This document shows positions 44,530-53,427 of a stretch of DNA of 64,000 bases, piece by piece; position 1 is the first letter of the stretch, and every line of letters starts with the position of its first letter. Below the pieces are notes generated by a model. It did no database searches, was not told the DNA's origin, and saw only the letters and a list, made by a program, of their open reading frames with translations. The stretch is from JASHPR01 sp963749145 (GTDB taxonomy: Bacteria; Actinomycetota; Actinomycetes; Streptosporangiales; Streptosporangiaceae), in the NCBI GenBank assembly GCA_963749145.1, contig CAVVLN010000005.1, positions 558,001-622,000 of the forward strand. Direction: 5' to 3'. The position numbers and the translations under genes were made by a program.

Positions 44530-45798
44530 GGCGGCGTGCCGGCCCTCACCCTCGCCGGGCTGGCCGTTCGCCGTCCGGGACGTGGCCGGGCCCGCGGGAC
44601 CAGCCGGGCCGGGCCGGGCCGGGTTCTCGGCGCCACCCTGGCCATTGCCCGCCCCGGAGGACACCTCGGCCGTCCGCGGCTCGGCCGTCCGCGGCTCGGC
44701 CGTCCGTGGCTCGGCTGTCCGTGGTTCGGCTGTCCGTGGTTCGGCTGTCCGTGGCTCGGCCGGCTTGGTGGCGGGCCCGGGCTGGGGCTGGGGCCGCGCG
44801 CTCTGCTCGGCGCTGCGGATGCGCCCGGCGGCCTGCTGCGCAGCCGCCGTGGCCGCCACCACGCCCTGGGACGGCGCGGCGCCCGGAGCCATCGCCGCCG
44901 GCCCGGCGGGCCCGGTGGGGCTGGCGGGGCTGGCGGGGCTGGCGGGGCCGACAGGTCCGGCGGGAGCGTGCCGGCCGGCGTCGGGGCCGCGGCTGCCCGC
45001 GGCCTTGCTCTCGCCGAGGGCGTTGGCCACGGCCTTCTCGACCTCGTCCTCCAGCGAGCCGCGGGCGACCTCGCCGGCGACCAGGGTGGTGACCACGTCC
45101 CGGATCTCGGTCAGCCGCCTGATCGCCTCGGTGTGCCGGGACATCAGCAGGTTCAGCCGGCGCTCCGCGCCGTCGTGGATCGCGGTCGCGCGCGCGGTCG
45201 CCTCGTCGAGCACCTGCTTGGCCTGGGCTTTGGCGCTGGCCAGCGCGGTCTCGGCCTGCTTGTGCGCATCGGCGACCGAGCGCTCGGCCTCGGCGCGGGA
45301 CGCATTGCGCGTCTTCTCCGCCTCGGACCTGGCGCTGGCCACGGAGTTCTCGGCCTGCTCCTGCGCGGCGCGCAGCATGCGCTCGGCCTGGCTCTGCGCC
45401 TCGGCCCGGAACTTGTCGGTCTCCTGCTTGGCCTCGGCGCGCAGCCGGTCGCTCTCCTGCTTGGCGTCGTTGCGGAGGGCGGCAATCTCCTCGTTGGCCC
45501 GGTCACGCTGCGACTTGGCCTCGTCATCGGCCAGCTTCAGGATCTGGCCAACGCGCTCGCTGATCTCCTCGTGCGGCGGGCGGGCGGAAGCCGCCTGCCG
45601 GGCCGAGGAAACCTCCAGCCTGAGCCGCTCGTTTTCGTCGAGGGCGTGGGACAGCCTGTTCTCAAGGTCGCGGGCCTGGCGCGCCTGGTTCCGGGCCTTG
45701 GCCGCAAACTCATCCACCTGCCGGCGGCTGTAGCCACGCCGCTCCAGTTCGAATTCTTCCTGGCCCAGGTCGGCAACGCGGTCCGTGTGCTCAGTCAT
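44518..45798 (-). CDS. DivIVA-like coiled-coil protein with Pro-rich repeat tail
   Basis: ATG 45798 begins MTEHTDRVADLGQEEFELER, RGYSRRQVDEFAAKARN, a DivIVA-like N-terminal segment. A long coiled coil (about residues 45-255) follows, rich in Ala/Glu/Gln (EAQSQAERMLRAAQEQAENS). The C-terminal 150 residues are disordered: a Gly/Pro/Ala stretch with PASPASPASP and then six copies of the pentapeptide RTAEP. Proteins of this type (Scy/FilP-like) organise the growing cell pole or cytoskeleton. It is a single gene. A polar-scaffold role is inferred from architecture. Confidence 0.8.
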   Translation of the reverse strand: MTEHTDRVADLGQEEFELERRGYSRRQVDEFAAKARNQARQARDLENRLSHALDENERLRLEVSSARQAASARPPHEEISERVGQILKLADDEAKSQRDRANEEIAALRNDAKQESDRLRAEAKQETDKFRAEAQSQAERMLRAAQEQAENSVASARSEAEKTRNASRAEAERSVADAHKQAETALASAKAQAKQVLDEATARATAIHDGAERRLNLLMSRHTEAIRRLTEIRDVVTTLVAGEVARGSLEDEVEKAVANALGESKAAGSRGPDAGRHAPAGPVGPASPASPASPTGPAGPAAMAPGAAPSQGVVAATAAAQQAAGRIRSAEQSARPQPQPGPATKPAEPRTAEPRTAEPRTAEPRTAEPRTAEPRTAEVSSGAGNGQGGAENPARPGPAGPAGPATSRTANGQPGEGEGRHAADGA

Positions 45799-46091
45799 GA
45801 TTCCACCCGTCAGATGGGTCAGGCAGACTCGGCCCCTCGGCTGGTTAGGTCACCAGCCGCTCGGGGGACGGGCCGGATCTGCGAATGTTGTCTACTGTAG
45901 GCGGCCCGTGGGCGGCAGTGACCCGGCCGGGCGCGACGTTATGAAATGACGGGCACGACTCTTGTCCCGAAGCACCCATCCGCGCAACCGAAACGGCCGA
46001 GTATCCAGTTATGTCTGGATTGATCGAGGCACGGTCGGAGTAATCAAGGCCTGGGCGCGGTACCCTCCGCCCGGCCGGGGAGGAACAGGCG
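45799..46091. other. Divergent intergenic region
   Basis: No gene recognised. It must hold promoters for the DivIVA-like gene and the carbonic anhydrase gene. GGGGAGGA for the latter ends near 46084. Confidence 0.4.
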
Positions 46092-46633
46092 ATGAGCTTC
46101 CTTGGATCGCTGGACGGATCCGCACCTTCGGTGCATCCGGAGGCGTGGGTCGCCCCCGGGGCGGTCGTGGTCGGCCGGGTCACGCTGGGCCGGGCCGTGA
46201 GCGTGTGGTACGGGGCGGTGCTGCGGGCGGATGACGACGAGATCGTGATCGGCCCCGAGTGCAACATCCAGGATCTGTGCTGCCTGCACGTGGACGCCGG
46301 GGAACCGATACGGCTGGAGGAGCGGGTCACTGTGGGCCATCACGCGACCGTGCACGGGGCGCAGGTGGGCGCGGGCGCGCTGATCGGGATCGGGGCGGTC
46401 GTGCTCGGCGGGGCCCAGATCGGCGCCGGCACGCTGGTGGCGGCGGGCTCGGTGGTCCGGCCGGGCTCCCGGGTGCCGGCGGCGTCCTGGTCGCCGGGGT
46501 GCCCGGGCGGGTGGTCCGGGAACTCACCGACGCCGACCGCGCGACGTTCGCCGACGCGGCGGCCACGTACGTAGCCCGGGCCACCCGGCACCGCGCCGCG
46601 ACCTGGGCCGGGCTACCCGGACAGCAGGGCTGA
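46092..46633 (+). CDS. Gamma-carbonic anhydrase family protein, apparent frameshift near the 3' end
   Basis: ATG 46092 with GGGGAGGA gives SVHPEAWVAPGAVVVGRVTL, SVWYGAVLRADDDEIVIGPE and ERVTVGHHATVHGAQVGAGA, the left-handed beta-helix hexapeptide repeats with the zinc histidines. Near 46480 (GTGCCGGCGGCG) the frame changes and the family C-terminus continues in the next frame as GVLVAGVPGRVVRELTDADR, ending at 46633. One missing G in a GGC run would restore a normal 180-residue protein. Without it the gene ends at 46574 with a wrong tail. An 11-bp tandem repeat covers the stop. Confidence 0.8.
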
Positions 46634-46660
46634 AATCAGGCTGAAATCCGCCTGAATTAG
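46628..46660 (+). repeat. Tandem 11-bp repeat over the carbonic anhydrase stop
   Basis: GGCTGAAATCA, GGCTGAAATCC and GCCTGAATTAG follow one another; the stop TGA (46631-46633) is in the first unit. Confidence 0.75.
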
Positions 46661-46795
46661 TTCCCCAGGCCTGGGTACGCCTTACTAGAAGATGGTTCTG
46701 GAAATGATCCCGATGGGTCATGCGGGGCAATGAGTGCGCACCATAGCCTGGGACCTAGGTTCCCGCGAAACCGCTCGGCAATGGAGGTGGGCGCG

Positions 46796-46969
46796 TTGCG
46801 AGAGCACTTGGACCTGCGCGTTCACGACCGAGTCGCGCTGGATGAGATCGACCTGTACGCCGAGGTACTGAGCGCGGTGGCCGCGACCGACCGGCCGCTC
46901 ACCGCGGAGGAACTCGATCAGGTCCTGGGGGTCCGCCCGGTAGCGAGGGCTTCGGTCTACCCCAGCTGA
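46796..46969 (+). CDS. Small conserved-looking hypothetical protein
   Basis: GGAGG at 46783-46787 points to a TTG at 46796, giving 57 residues: LREHLDLRVHDRVALDEIDL, YAEVLSAVAATDRPLTAEEL, then DQVLGV. I recall short actinomycete proteins of this kind of unknown function. ATG 46781 upstream overlaps the binding site. The 3' end overlaps the convergent mshD gene by 13 bases. Confidence 0.6.
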   Translation: MREHLDLRVHDRVALDEIDLYAEVLSAVAATDRPLTAEELDQVLGVRPVARASVYPS

Positions 46970-47958
46970 TCATGAGTGCGCGCGAACATCACGTCGGTGT
47001 CCCAGTGCGTGAAGCCGAGTGACTCATACAGCCGGATGGCCGGCGTGTTCGACTCGTCCACGTACAGCATCACCTGGAACAACCCGCGGGAGCGCAGGTA
47101 GCGCAGTCCGACCAGGGTGAGCGAGCGGCCGAGGCCGGTGCCCCGCTCGTCGGGAGCGACGCCGACGACGTAGACCTCGCCGATCGGCTCGTGGGCGGCC
47201 CGGCCCGGTGTCTCGGGTGTCTCGACTGTGGCGGCGTCGGCGTCGGCCAACCCGTGGATCTTGGTCCAGTGAAAGCCGACGAGCTTGCCCGCCCGTTCGG
47301 CCAGGAAGAAACCATCCGGGTCGAACCAGGGCTCCCGCTCCCGCAGGTCCAGGTCCTCCCGGGTCCAGGCGCCCTGCTCGGGGTGGCGGGCGAAGGCGCG
47401 CGAGTTCAGGTCCGTCCACGCGTCCTCGTCCCGGCCGATCACGAACGTCCGGATCGTGATGCCGTCGGCGATCTGCGGCCGGTCCAGCCGGGACTGCAGC
47501 GAGCGCCGCATCTGCCACAGCGCGCGTACGCGCTCGAACCCGGCCGCGGCCGCCAGCCGGGTCGCGGCGGGCAGGTCACCGTGCGCCCACAGCCGCAGCG
47601 GCCGGTCCCCGGCCTCGGCCACGAGCGCCCGGGTCAGCAGCAGGCCAAGCCCGTGCCTGCGGTGCGCCGGGTGGATGACCAGCTCACCGCTCGGCCCCTC
47701 GACCGGGTCGGTCGGGTCCAGATGGGCATATCCCGCCACCTCGCCGCCGCGGATCAGCAGCAGGTTGCGGGCGCGGGGATCCCCGCCGTACCGCAGGTGG
47801 AGCATGACGTGCTCGGACAGCGGCCCGACGCCGTCCTCCTCCGCGGCGGCGCTGACCAGGTCACCGGCGGCCAGCGACTCGGCCTCGGTGAGGCGGCCGC
47901 GCACGACGACCTCCGGCGCGTCGACCGGGGGCGGCGGCGCACCGTCAGACCTCGACAT
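46957..47958 (-). CDS. mshD: Mycothiol synthase
   Basis: ATG 47958 gives 333 residues with two GNAT domains: N-terminal LVIHPAHRRHGLGLLLTRAL and C-terminal IGEVYVVGVAPDERGTGLGR, plus MLYVDESNTPAIRLYESLGF. The double-GNAT layout and length are those of MshD, which acetylates Cys-GlcN-Ins in the last step of mycothiol synthesis. It overlaps the end of the glnR-type gene by 14 bases, the same neighbourhood as in mycobacteria and streptomycetes. Confidence 0.95.
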   Translation of the reverse strand: MSRSDGAPPPPVDAPEVVVRGRLTEAESLAAGDLVSAAAEEDGVGPLSEHVMLHLRYGGDPRARNLLLIRGGEVAGYAHLDPTDPVEGPSGELVIHPAHRRHGLGLLLTRALVAEAGDRPLRLWAHGDLPAATRLAAAAGFERVRALWQMRRSLQSRLDRPQIADGITIRTFVIGRDEDAWTDLNSRAFARHPEQGAWTREDLDLREREPWFDPDGFFLAERAGKLVGFHWTKIHGLADADAATVETPETPGRAAHEPIGEVYVVGVAPDERGTGLGRSLTLVGLRYLRSRGLFQVMLYVDESNTPAIRLYESLGFTHWDTDVMFARTHDQLG

Positions 47959-48700
47959 GGTCGGCGCGCGCCTCCCTGTCCGTGATCACGTCGTCGGTGC
48001 CGGGCGGCAGGTCGGCACTGTCCCGGCCCGCCTCGTCCCCCTTGACCGGGACGAAACGGTAGCCGACGTTGCGGACGGTGCCAATCAGGGCCTCATGCTC
48101 GGCCCCCAGTTTGGCCCGCAGCCGGCGCACGTGCACGTCGACGGTGCGGGTGCCGCCGAAGTAGTCATAACCCCACACCTCCTGCAGCAGCTGGGACCGG
48201 GTGAAGACCCGGCCGGGGTGCTGGGCCAGGAACTTCAGCAGTTCGAATTCCTTGAACGTCAGGTCGAGCGCATGGCCGCGCAGCCGCACCGAGTACGTGG
48301 GCTCGTCGATGACCAGGTCGCCGGACCTGATCTCACCGGACAGGGCGGGCGCCATCCGGCCGATGGCCAGGCGCAGCCTCGCGTCGACCTCGCCGGGGCC
48401 CGCCGTGTGCAGGATCACGTCGTCCGCGCCCCAGTCGGCGGTGACCGCGGCCCAGCCGCCCTCGGTCACCACGGCCAGCACGGGAACGCTCATCTCCGCG
48501 CCGCGCAGCAGTCGCAGGAGCCGCCTGATCTGTACCAGGTCCCGGCGCGCGTCGACCATGATGGCATCGACGCCGGTCCCGCCGTTAGCGGCCGTTGCCG
48601 TGGCCGGGCCGGTGCGGGTCGTGTGGGGGAGCAGGCTGAGCGACGGCAGGATGTCAGCCGCCGGTTCATGCGCGTCAGTAAGCAGCAGCACGATGCTCAA
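47945..48700 (-). CDS. glnR: GlnR-type OmpR-family regulator
   Basis: TTG 48700 with GGAGG nine bases upstream gives 251 residues starting LSIVLLLTDAHEPAADILPS, which lines up with GlnR. The receiver domain is atypical: VLAVVTEGGWAAVTADWGAD, DVILHTAGPGEVDARLRLAI. The C-terminal winged helix LTFKEFELLKFLAQHPGRVF, VWGYDYFGGTRTVDVHVRRL is classic OmpR type. GlnR controls nitrogen genes (glnA, amtB, nir). No sensor kinase gene is next to it. Assignment rests on similarity plus the mshD neighbour. Confidence 0.85.
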   Translation of the reverse strand: MSIVLLLTDAHEPAADILPSLSLLPHTTRTGPATATAANGGTGVDAIMVDARRDLVQIRRLLRLLRGAEMSVPVLAVVTEGGWAAVTADWGADDVILHTAGPGEVDARLRLAIGRMAPALSGEIRSGDLVIDEPTYSVRLRGHALDLTFKEFELLKFLAQHPGRVFTRSQLLQEVWGYDYFGGTRTVDVHVRRLRAKLGAEHEALIGTVRNVGYRFVPVKGDEAGRDSADLPPGTDDVITDREARADHVEV

Positions 48701-48807
48701 CCGCTGACACCTCCATCCCGCGGAGTCACCCGCGGGAGGCTGCCCTGACTCCCGCTCTGGCCCGGGGTCGGCGCCGTCCGGGTCCGTCATAGGCCAGGAT
48801 AGCTGAC

Positions 48808-49077
48808 ATGGCCATCGTGACCCTTCGCTACTGGGCGGCGGCAAAGGAAGCGGCGGGGATCGCCGAGGAGAAGATCAGCGCGGAAACGCTCGCCGAGGCG
48901 CTCGCCGCGGCCCGGAGTAACGGACGGGACACCGACCGGGATGCCCGGCTGGCCGCGGTGCTGGCCCGCTCCTCGTTCCTGATCGACGGCAATCCCGTCG
49001 GGAGCCGGGCGCCGGAATCCGTCGCGCTCACCGAGGCCTGCGTGATCGAGGTGCTGCCGCCGTTCGCGGGCGGATGA
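48808..49077 (+). CDS. MoaD/ThiS-family sulfur carrier protein
   Basis: ATG 48808 gives 89 residues: VTLRYWAAAKEAAGIAEEKI, SSFLIDGNPVGS, and the C-terminal tail VIEVLPPFAGG. The di-glycine end is the site of adenylation and thiocarboxylation in MoaD/ThiS proteins. Sequence favours MoaD (molybdopterin synthase small subunit); no moaE is adjacent. It is divergent from the glnR-type gene. Confidence 0.88.
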   Translation: MAIVTLRYWAAAKEAAGIAEEKISAETLAEALAAARSNGRDTDRDARLAAVLARSSFLIDGNPVGSRAPESVALTEACVIEVLPPFAGG

Positions 49078-49087
49078 GCGCCGCCGG

Positions 49088-50967
49088 TCAGACCGGGTAG
49101 GGCTCGGGGGTGGTGGTGTAGCGGCGTCCGCTGGGGGTGGTCCAGACCAGGACGCCGGGCTGGGGCTGGTCGAGGCGCCAGCCGCCGGCTTGCTTGGTTT
49201 GGTGGTGTTGACGGCACAAAGGGGACAAATTGCATTCGCAGGTGCGGCCGCCCTGGTCGTGGGGGATCGTGTGGTCGTCGTCGCAGCGCCAGGCCGGGCG
49301 GCGGCAGCCGGGGAACCCGCACCGTCGGGAGCGGGTTTTGACCAGGTTCCGCAGCCTGTTCGAGGGCCGGTACCCGGCGGACTCGTTTGGGTGGCCGCAG
49401 GTCCCGGCGGCGATCGGGGTGAGCTTGATCGCGGTGAGCCAGGCGCGGCGGGCGGGGCCGGGCGGTCCGGGCCCGGCCCGGGCGCGGCCATAGGCGACGG
49501 GCCGCCCGGATGGGTCGGTGATGGTGACCGACCAGCGGGTGGCCGGGTTGGTGGCCAGGGTGCCGGCGATGGTGCGGCAGGTCGGGGCGTCGGCGGGCCC
49601 GGCGGCGCCGGTGCCGGTGATCTCGCCCGGGGTGTCGGATAGCTCGAGCCAGCTCAGCCAGGGGACGATCACGTTGACCCCGCTGACCCCGGGCACAGAC
49701 CCGGCGGCGCCGGTGACCGGGCCGGGGCCGCCGGTGGCCGGGGGCCCACCGGTGGCCGGGGGCCACCCGCCGGCGGCGGTGCTCCCGGGGCCGGGCGGGG
49801 TGCTGCCGGGCGCGGCCGGGCCCGCGGCGCCGGCGGCGGTGCTGCCGGGGGCGGGGCCGGTGAAGGCGGGCGGCCACACGCCCGGGGTGCCCGGGCCGCC
49901 GGGCGCCGGGCGCGGTGGCGTCCGGCCGGGTCGGCGCTCGCTCCGGCGGGGACCGGGGGCACCAGGGATTCCACGGGCTGGCCGTTGAGGCGGGCCAGGA
50001 ACGCCTCGACGCGCAGCTGCTCCAAGCTGCCGGCCACGCCGTGCTGCTGCAGCCAGCGGGCGTCGGCGTCGAGGGTCTTGTCGGCGGTGATGGCCCGGGC
50101 CCGGTCCAGGTCCCGCCCGGCCAGCGCCGCGGTCCCGGCCGCCTCGGCCCAGCACTCCACCCGGGCGTCCTTCTCGGCCTGCTCGCGGCGGCGGATCGCG
50201 GCCTGCGGATCACACGCCAGCACCGCGCGCTGGCAGGCCGCGCGCAGCCGCCCGGTGGTCATCGCGCCGGCTCGGGGGGCGATCAGGTTCTCGACCTCCG
50301 CCGCCGCGCCGGCGGGGAGCAGCGCGAGTTCGGCGGTGATGACCAGGACGCGGGGGCGGTCGATGATCCCGGCGGCCAGCAGCGCGGCGGTCTGCGGCAG
50401 GCGCTCCAGCTGGCGGGACAGGTCCAGCTGGGCCTGGGCGGACCGGCCGGTCAAGGTCAGCGCCGCGGCCAGCTCGGCGGCCACATGCTCCCCCTCCCGC
50501 CCATCCGGCCCGGCGCGGCGGGCGTCCAGCTCGGCGGTCGCCTCGTGCTCCAGCGCGGCCGCCCACGACCCCAGCCGCCGCGCGGCACCCAGGAACCCGA
50601 CCAGCTGGTCATCATCCAGCGTGCCCAGCCCGCGCTGCCGCGCCATCCCCGCGTGCCAGGCCAGGTCCGCGCCGGGCAGCATCTGATCCACCAGCCCCCC
50701 GCCGGCGAACCCGGTGGCACCGGGAGCGGGGCAACCGTGGGTGAACCCGGCGTCCAGCACCTCAGGCCGGGCGTCCTCGTCCGGGTCGTCGGGATAGCGA
50801 TCGTCGCCCAGCAGTTCCCGGCGCTGGGCGTCGGACATGACCTCCCAGCCCTCGGGCGGGCTGTTGGCGGGATCAAAGGCGATCCCGTGCAGTTCTTCCT
50901 CGGAGGGCGGCTCGCGGTACCAGTCCAGGTAACCGTCGTCGTAGTCCTCGTCGGGCACGTCAGCCAC
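49088..50967 (-). CDS. HNH endonuclease with DUF222 (13E12-type), one apparent frameshift
   Basis: GTG 50967 with GAGAGGAGG starts MADVPDEDYDDGYLD. DUF222 is at about residues 95-340 (ATAELDARRAGPDGREGEHV, LEQLRVEAFLARLNGQPVES). After ESLVPPVPAGASADPAG the frame changes near 49925, and the second frame continues through a Pro/Gly-rich linker to the HNH domain CGFPGCRRPAWRCDDDHTIP, CECNLSPLCRQHH, ending at 49088. The frameshift lies in a very GC-rich stretch. If genuine, the nuclease part is lost. These genes are multicopy in actinomycetes and of unclear role. Confidence 0.8.
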
Positions 50968-51154
50968 CTGGCCTCCTCTCCGCGTTCAGCTCTCCGCGTT
51001 AAGTCGCTTTTACCTTCGATCTACTATAGCATGAACGGGCTCACTATGCTAACCATTTTCGAATATTCTGTTCGGAAATGGAATCGGGTTTGGAGAGGGC
51101 CGGGGAGCGGGCCGCTCGGTGAGGTGGGCGCGGGCCGCTGGCCAACAGCTGGGA

Positions 51155-51180
51155 GGAACCGCAAATTTGTTGGCGGCGAC
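51155..51180 (+). promoter_or_regulatory. Candidate ECF-type promoter
   Basis: GGAACC at 51155-51160 and CGAC at 51177-51180 with a 16-base spacer match the general ECF sigma pattern and lie 38 bases before the sigma gene, so they could be its autoregulated promoter. Confidence 0.4.
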
Positions 51181-51217
51181 ATGAACCGGGCGGCGCGCCG
51201 GGGCCGTTAATAGGAAC

Positions 51218-51766
51218 GTGGCAGGGCTACCAGGGGTCGGCGGCCGCAGCACGCGCGGCGGGTCGGCCTCGGACGAGATGCTGGTGCGCACGCTCTATGC
51301 CGAGCACGCGGGGCCCCTGCTGCGCTACGCGTTGCACCTGACCAGCGGGGACCGGCAGCGCGCGGAGGATATTGTGCAGGAAACTCTGCTGCGGGCGTGG
51401 ATGCACCCCGATGCGATTGCGGAACGGCCCGCGCGGCCGTGGCTGTTCGCGGTCGCGCGCAACCTCGCGGTGGACGCCTACCGGGCCAGGAAGGCGCGTC
51501 CGCATGAGGTTGGCGAGGCCGCGCTGGAGTTGGTACCCGCTCCGGACGAGGCGGAGCGGGCCCTTGAGTCCTGGGCGGTAGCCGACGCGGTCAGGGCGCT
51601 GCGGCCCGAGCATCGCCGGGTGCTGCTCGAGACCTATTACCGGGGCAAGTCCGTGGCCGAGGCGGCGGTGGCGCTCGGCGTTCCGCCCGGTACCGTCAAA
51701 TCGCGGACGTTCTACGCGCTCCGGGCGCTAAAGCTAGCACTAGAAGAACGGGGGCTCGCGCCATGA
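51218..51766 (+). CDS. ECF RNA polymerase sigma factor
   Basis: GTG 51218 gives 182 residues. Region 2 is at about residues 25-95 (RTLYAEHAGPLLRYALHLTS, AEDIVQETLLRAWMHPD), region 4 at 125-175 (LRPEHRRVLLETYYRGKSVA, LGVPPGTVKSRTFYALRALK). It resembles SigK/SigL-type ECF factors. It overlaps the anti-sigma gene by four bases (ATGA), so the two are coupled. Confidence 0.93.
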   Translation: MAGLPGVGGRSTRGGSASDEMLVRTLYAEHAGPLLRYALHLTSGDRQRAEDIVQETLLRAWMHPDAIAERPARPWLFAVARNLAVDAYRARKARPHEVGEAALELVPAPDEAERALESWAVADAVRALRPEHRRVLLETYYRGKSVAEAAVALGVPPGTVKSRTFYALRALKLALEERGLAP

Positions 51767-52509
51767 CCGAGCTCACCGACTGCGGCGAGATCCGCTACTC
51801 CCTTGGCGTCTATGTGGTCGGCGCGATCGACCCGGCCGAGCGCGCGACCGTAGACGCCCACCTCAGCCATTGCCACGAGTGCCGCGAGGAACTGGCCGGC
51901 CTGGCCGGCCTGCCCGCCCTGCTCGGCCGGGTGCCGCGGGAGGATGCCGAGCGGCTCGCCCTCGGCAGCGAAGAACTCGAGGAGGCGCCGGCCGAACTGC
52001 TCGACTCGTTGCTGCAGCAGGTGACCGCGCGGCGGCGGGCGCGCCGGTGGCGCGTTGTCGCTGCGGCCGCCGCGGCGGCAGTCATCGCGGTCGGCGGCGG
52101 GATCACGGGCGGCGCCCTGATGGCGCACTCGCACAACACCAGCGGACCGGGCAACTCGGCGTACTCGTACCTGTCGCGGGGCACCGACGCGGCGACCCAC
52201 GTCACCGCGGCTGTCTACTACCACTCGGACGGTTCCGGGACCGCGATGGAGATCCAGGTCTCCGGCATCCGCAACGGCACGCACTGCCAGTTCTGGCTGA
52301 CGAACGCCACCGGTCAGCACGTATACGCCGGCAACTGGACCGTCAACGCCGCTCATGACGGCAACTGGTACACGGCCCACTCGGCCACCTCCCCGGCCAG
52401 CGTGCGCGGGTTCGACATCACCGGCCCCCAGGGCCAGGTGCTGGTCACAATCCCGGCGAGCTTATACAGCGCCCCCCAGCACGCCACCGGCCCGGGCAAC
52501 CGGGCCTAA
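51763..52509 (+). CDS. Membrane anti-sigma factor, zinc-binding (RskA-like)
   Basis: ATG 51763 gives 248 residues. The ZAS motif HLSHCHECREEL is near residues 32-43, the membrane helix RVVAAAAAAAVIAVGGGITG near 95-115, and a C-terminal extracytoplasmic domain follows (SYLSRGTDAATHVTAAVYYH, GTHCQFWLTNATGQHVY). It holds the sigma factor until a signal triggers proteolysis. The extracytoplasmic Cys and the thioredoxin gene downstream suggest redox sensing (inference). Confidence 0.92.
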   Translation: MTELTDCGEIRYSLGVYVVGAIDPAERATVDAHLSHCHECREELAGLAGLPALLGRVPREDAERLALGSEELEEAPAELLDSLLQQVTARRRARRWRVVAAAAAAAVIAVGGGITGGALMAHSHNTSGPGNSAYSYLSRGTDAATHVTAAVYYHSDGSGTAMEIQVSGIRNGTHCQFWLTNATGQHVYAGNWTVNAAHDGNWYTAHSATSPASVRGFDITGPQGQVLVTIPASLYSAPQHATGPGNRA

Positions 52510-52549
52510 CCGCGGGAATGCGGCTACCGGGTTCGGTGCTTAGCAGAAC

Positions 52550-53011
52550 GTGGCCCCCGGACTGATCGCCCTCGTCGCGGCGCTCGCCGTCGCGGTGGCG
52601 ACCGGGCTGGTCTGGCAGCGGACCAACGGCCGCATGCGGGCCGTGTCCGTGGCGGCCGATCCGGCCCCGGGCGCAACAGCACCGGGCGGCCCGGCGGCCA
52701 GCGATCCGGTCATCACCGGCGCCGAACTGGGCCTGCCGCTGGGTCAGCGGGCCACGCTGGTGCAGTTCTCCACCGCGTTCTGCGCGCCCTGCCGCGCCAC
52801 CCGCCAGATCCTGGCCGAGGTGGCCAGGACGACCGACGGGGTCGCGCACGTGGAGATCGACGCCGAATCGCATCTCGACCTGGTCCGGCGGCTGGACATC
52901 CGCCGGACACCCACGGTCCTCGTGGTCGGCCCGGACGGCCGGATCGCCAGGCGCGCGAGCGGCCAGCCACGCAAGGCCGATGTTATCGCCGCACTTGGGG
53001 ACGTGCCGTAG
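52550..53011 (+). CDS. Membrane-anchored thioredoxin-like protein
   Basis: From the GTG at about 52550 the product has 153 residues: one N-terminal helix (GLIALVAALAVAVATGLVWQ), then a thioredoxin domain with LVQFSTAFCAPCRATRQILA (CAPC active site) and LDIRRTPTVLVVGPDGRIA with the cis-Pro. It probably faces outward and reduces or isomerises disulfides. It directly follows the sigma/anti-sigma pair and precedes sulfur genes. Confidence 0.88.
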   Translation: MAPGLIALVAALAVAVATGLVWQRTNGRMRAVSVAADPAPGATAPGGPAASDPVITGAELGLPLGQRATLVQFSTAFCAPCRATRQILAEVARTTDGVAHVEIDAESHLDLVRRLDIRRTPTVLVVGPDGRIARRASGQPRKADVIAALGDVP

Positions 53012-53048
53012 GCTTTCCCTATGACTCAGATCGGGAAAAGAGGGCACG

Positions 53049-53077
53049 GTGACAGTACGCCCGCCCGCGCATACCAT
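53049..53077 (+). promoter_or_regulatory. Promoter of the leader peptide
   Basis: GTGACA (53049-53054), a 17-base spacer and TACCAT (53072-53077) predict a transcription start at about the GTG at 53085. Confidence 0.55.
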
Positions 53078-53084
53078 CGGCTCT

Positions 53085-53255
53085 GTGCATGCCTGGATAT
53101 CAGCGTGCTGCCCGGCCGGGACCACCCGGCCGCCCCGGTCGATGCTGACCAGGCGGCGCGCCGTCGACTACTGCCGGGTCGCGACCGCGCTGTGTCGCGA
53201 CTTACCGGGCAGTAGCCAGCCTGTCACGCCGCAGCCCTCCGGGGGCGCCAGCTGA
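53085..53255 (+). CDS. Leaderless Cys-containing putative leader peptide
   Basis: GTG 53085 begins a 56-codon frame about eight bases after a -10 element, so the message should be leaderless. It reads VHAWISACCPAG and then MLTRRRAVDYCRVATALCRD. The segment RRAVDYCRVATALCR closely matches the actinomycete putative leader peptides found before sulfur genes, where Cys codons (here a CC pair and two single Cys) let ribosome progress report cysteine level. It precedes DUF4395 and the sulfurtransferase by 172 bases. Confidence 0.65.
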   Translation: MHAWISACCPAGTTRPPRSMLTRRRAVDYCRVATALCRDLPGSSQPVTPQPSGGAS

Positions 53256-53427
53256 CCCTAACCCCGTCTGCCTGGCCCCCGCGGCACCGGCCAGGACAGG
53301 CTGCCGAGGCAGGGCGCGCCATCGGCCGCCATCCGCGTAGCGGGGGCTGGCCGGCCCCGAGAAGGCGCGCCGGGCGGGTGCCGCAGCCGCGGGCCTGCCC
53401 CGCCAGCATCCCGAAGGGACACCGCAG

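Noticed and set aside
51059..51076. LexA/SOS box (TCGAATATTCTGTTCGG) upstream of the HNH gene
   Set aside because: The half-sites are separated by one base too many for the actinomycete consensus and the outer bases do not match, so I do not call it.
53021..53215. 64-codon frame starting ATG 53021 (MTQIGKRGHGDS)
   Set aside because: It overlaps the leader peptide promoter and frame, has no family resemblance, and its codon pattern does not look coding.
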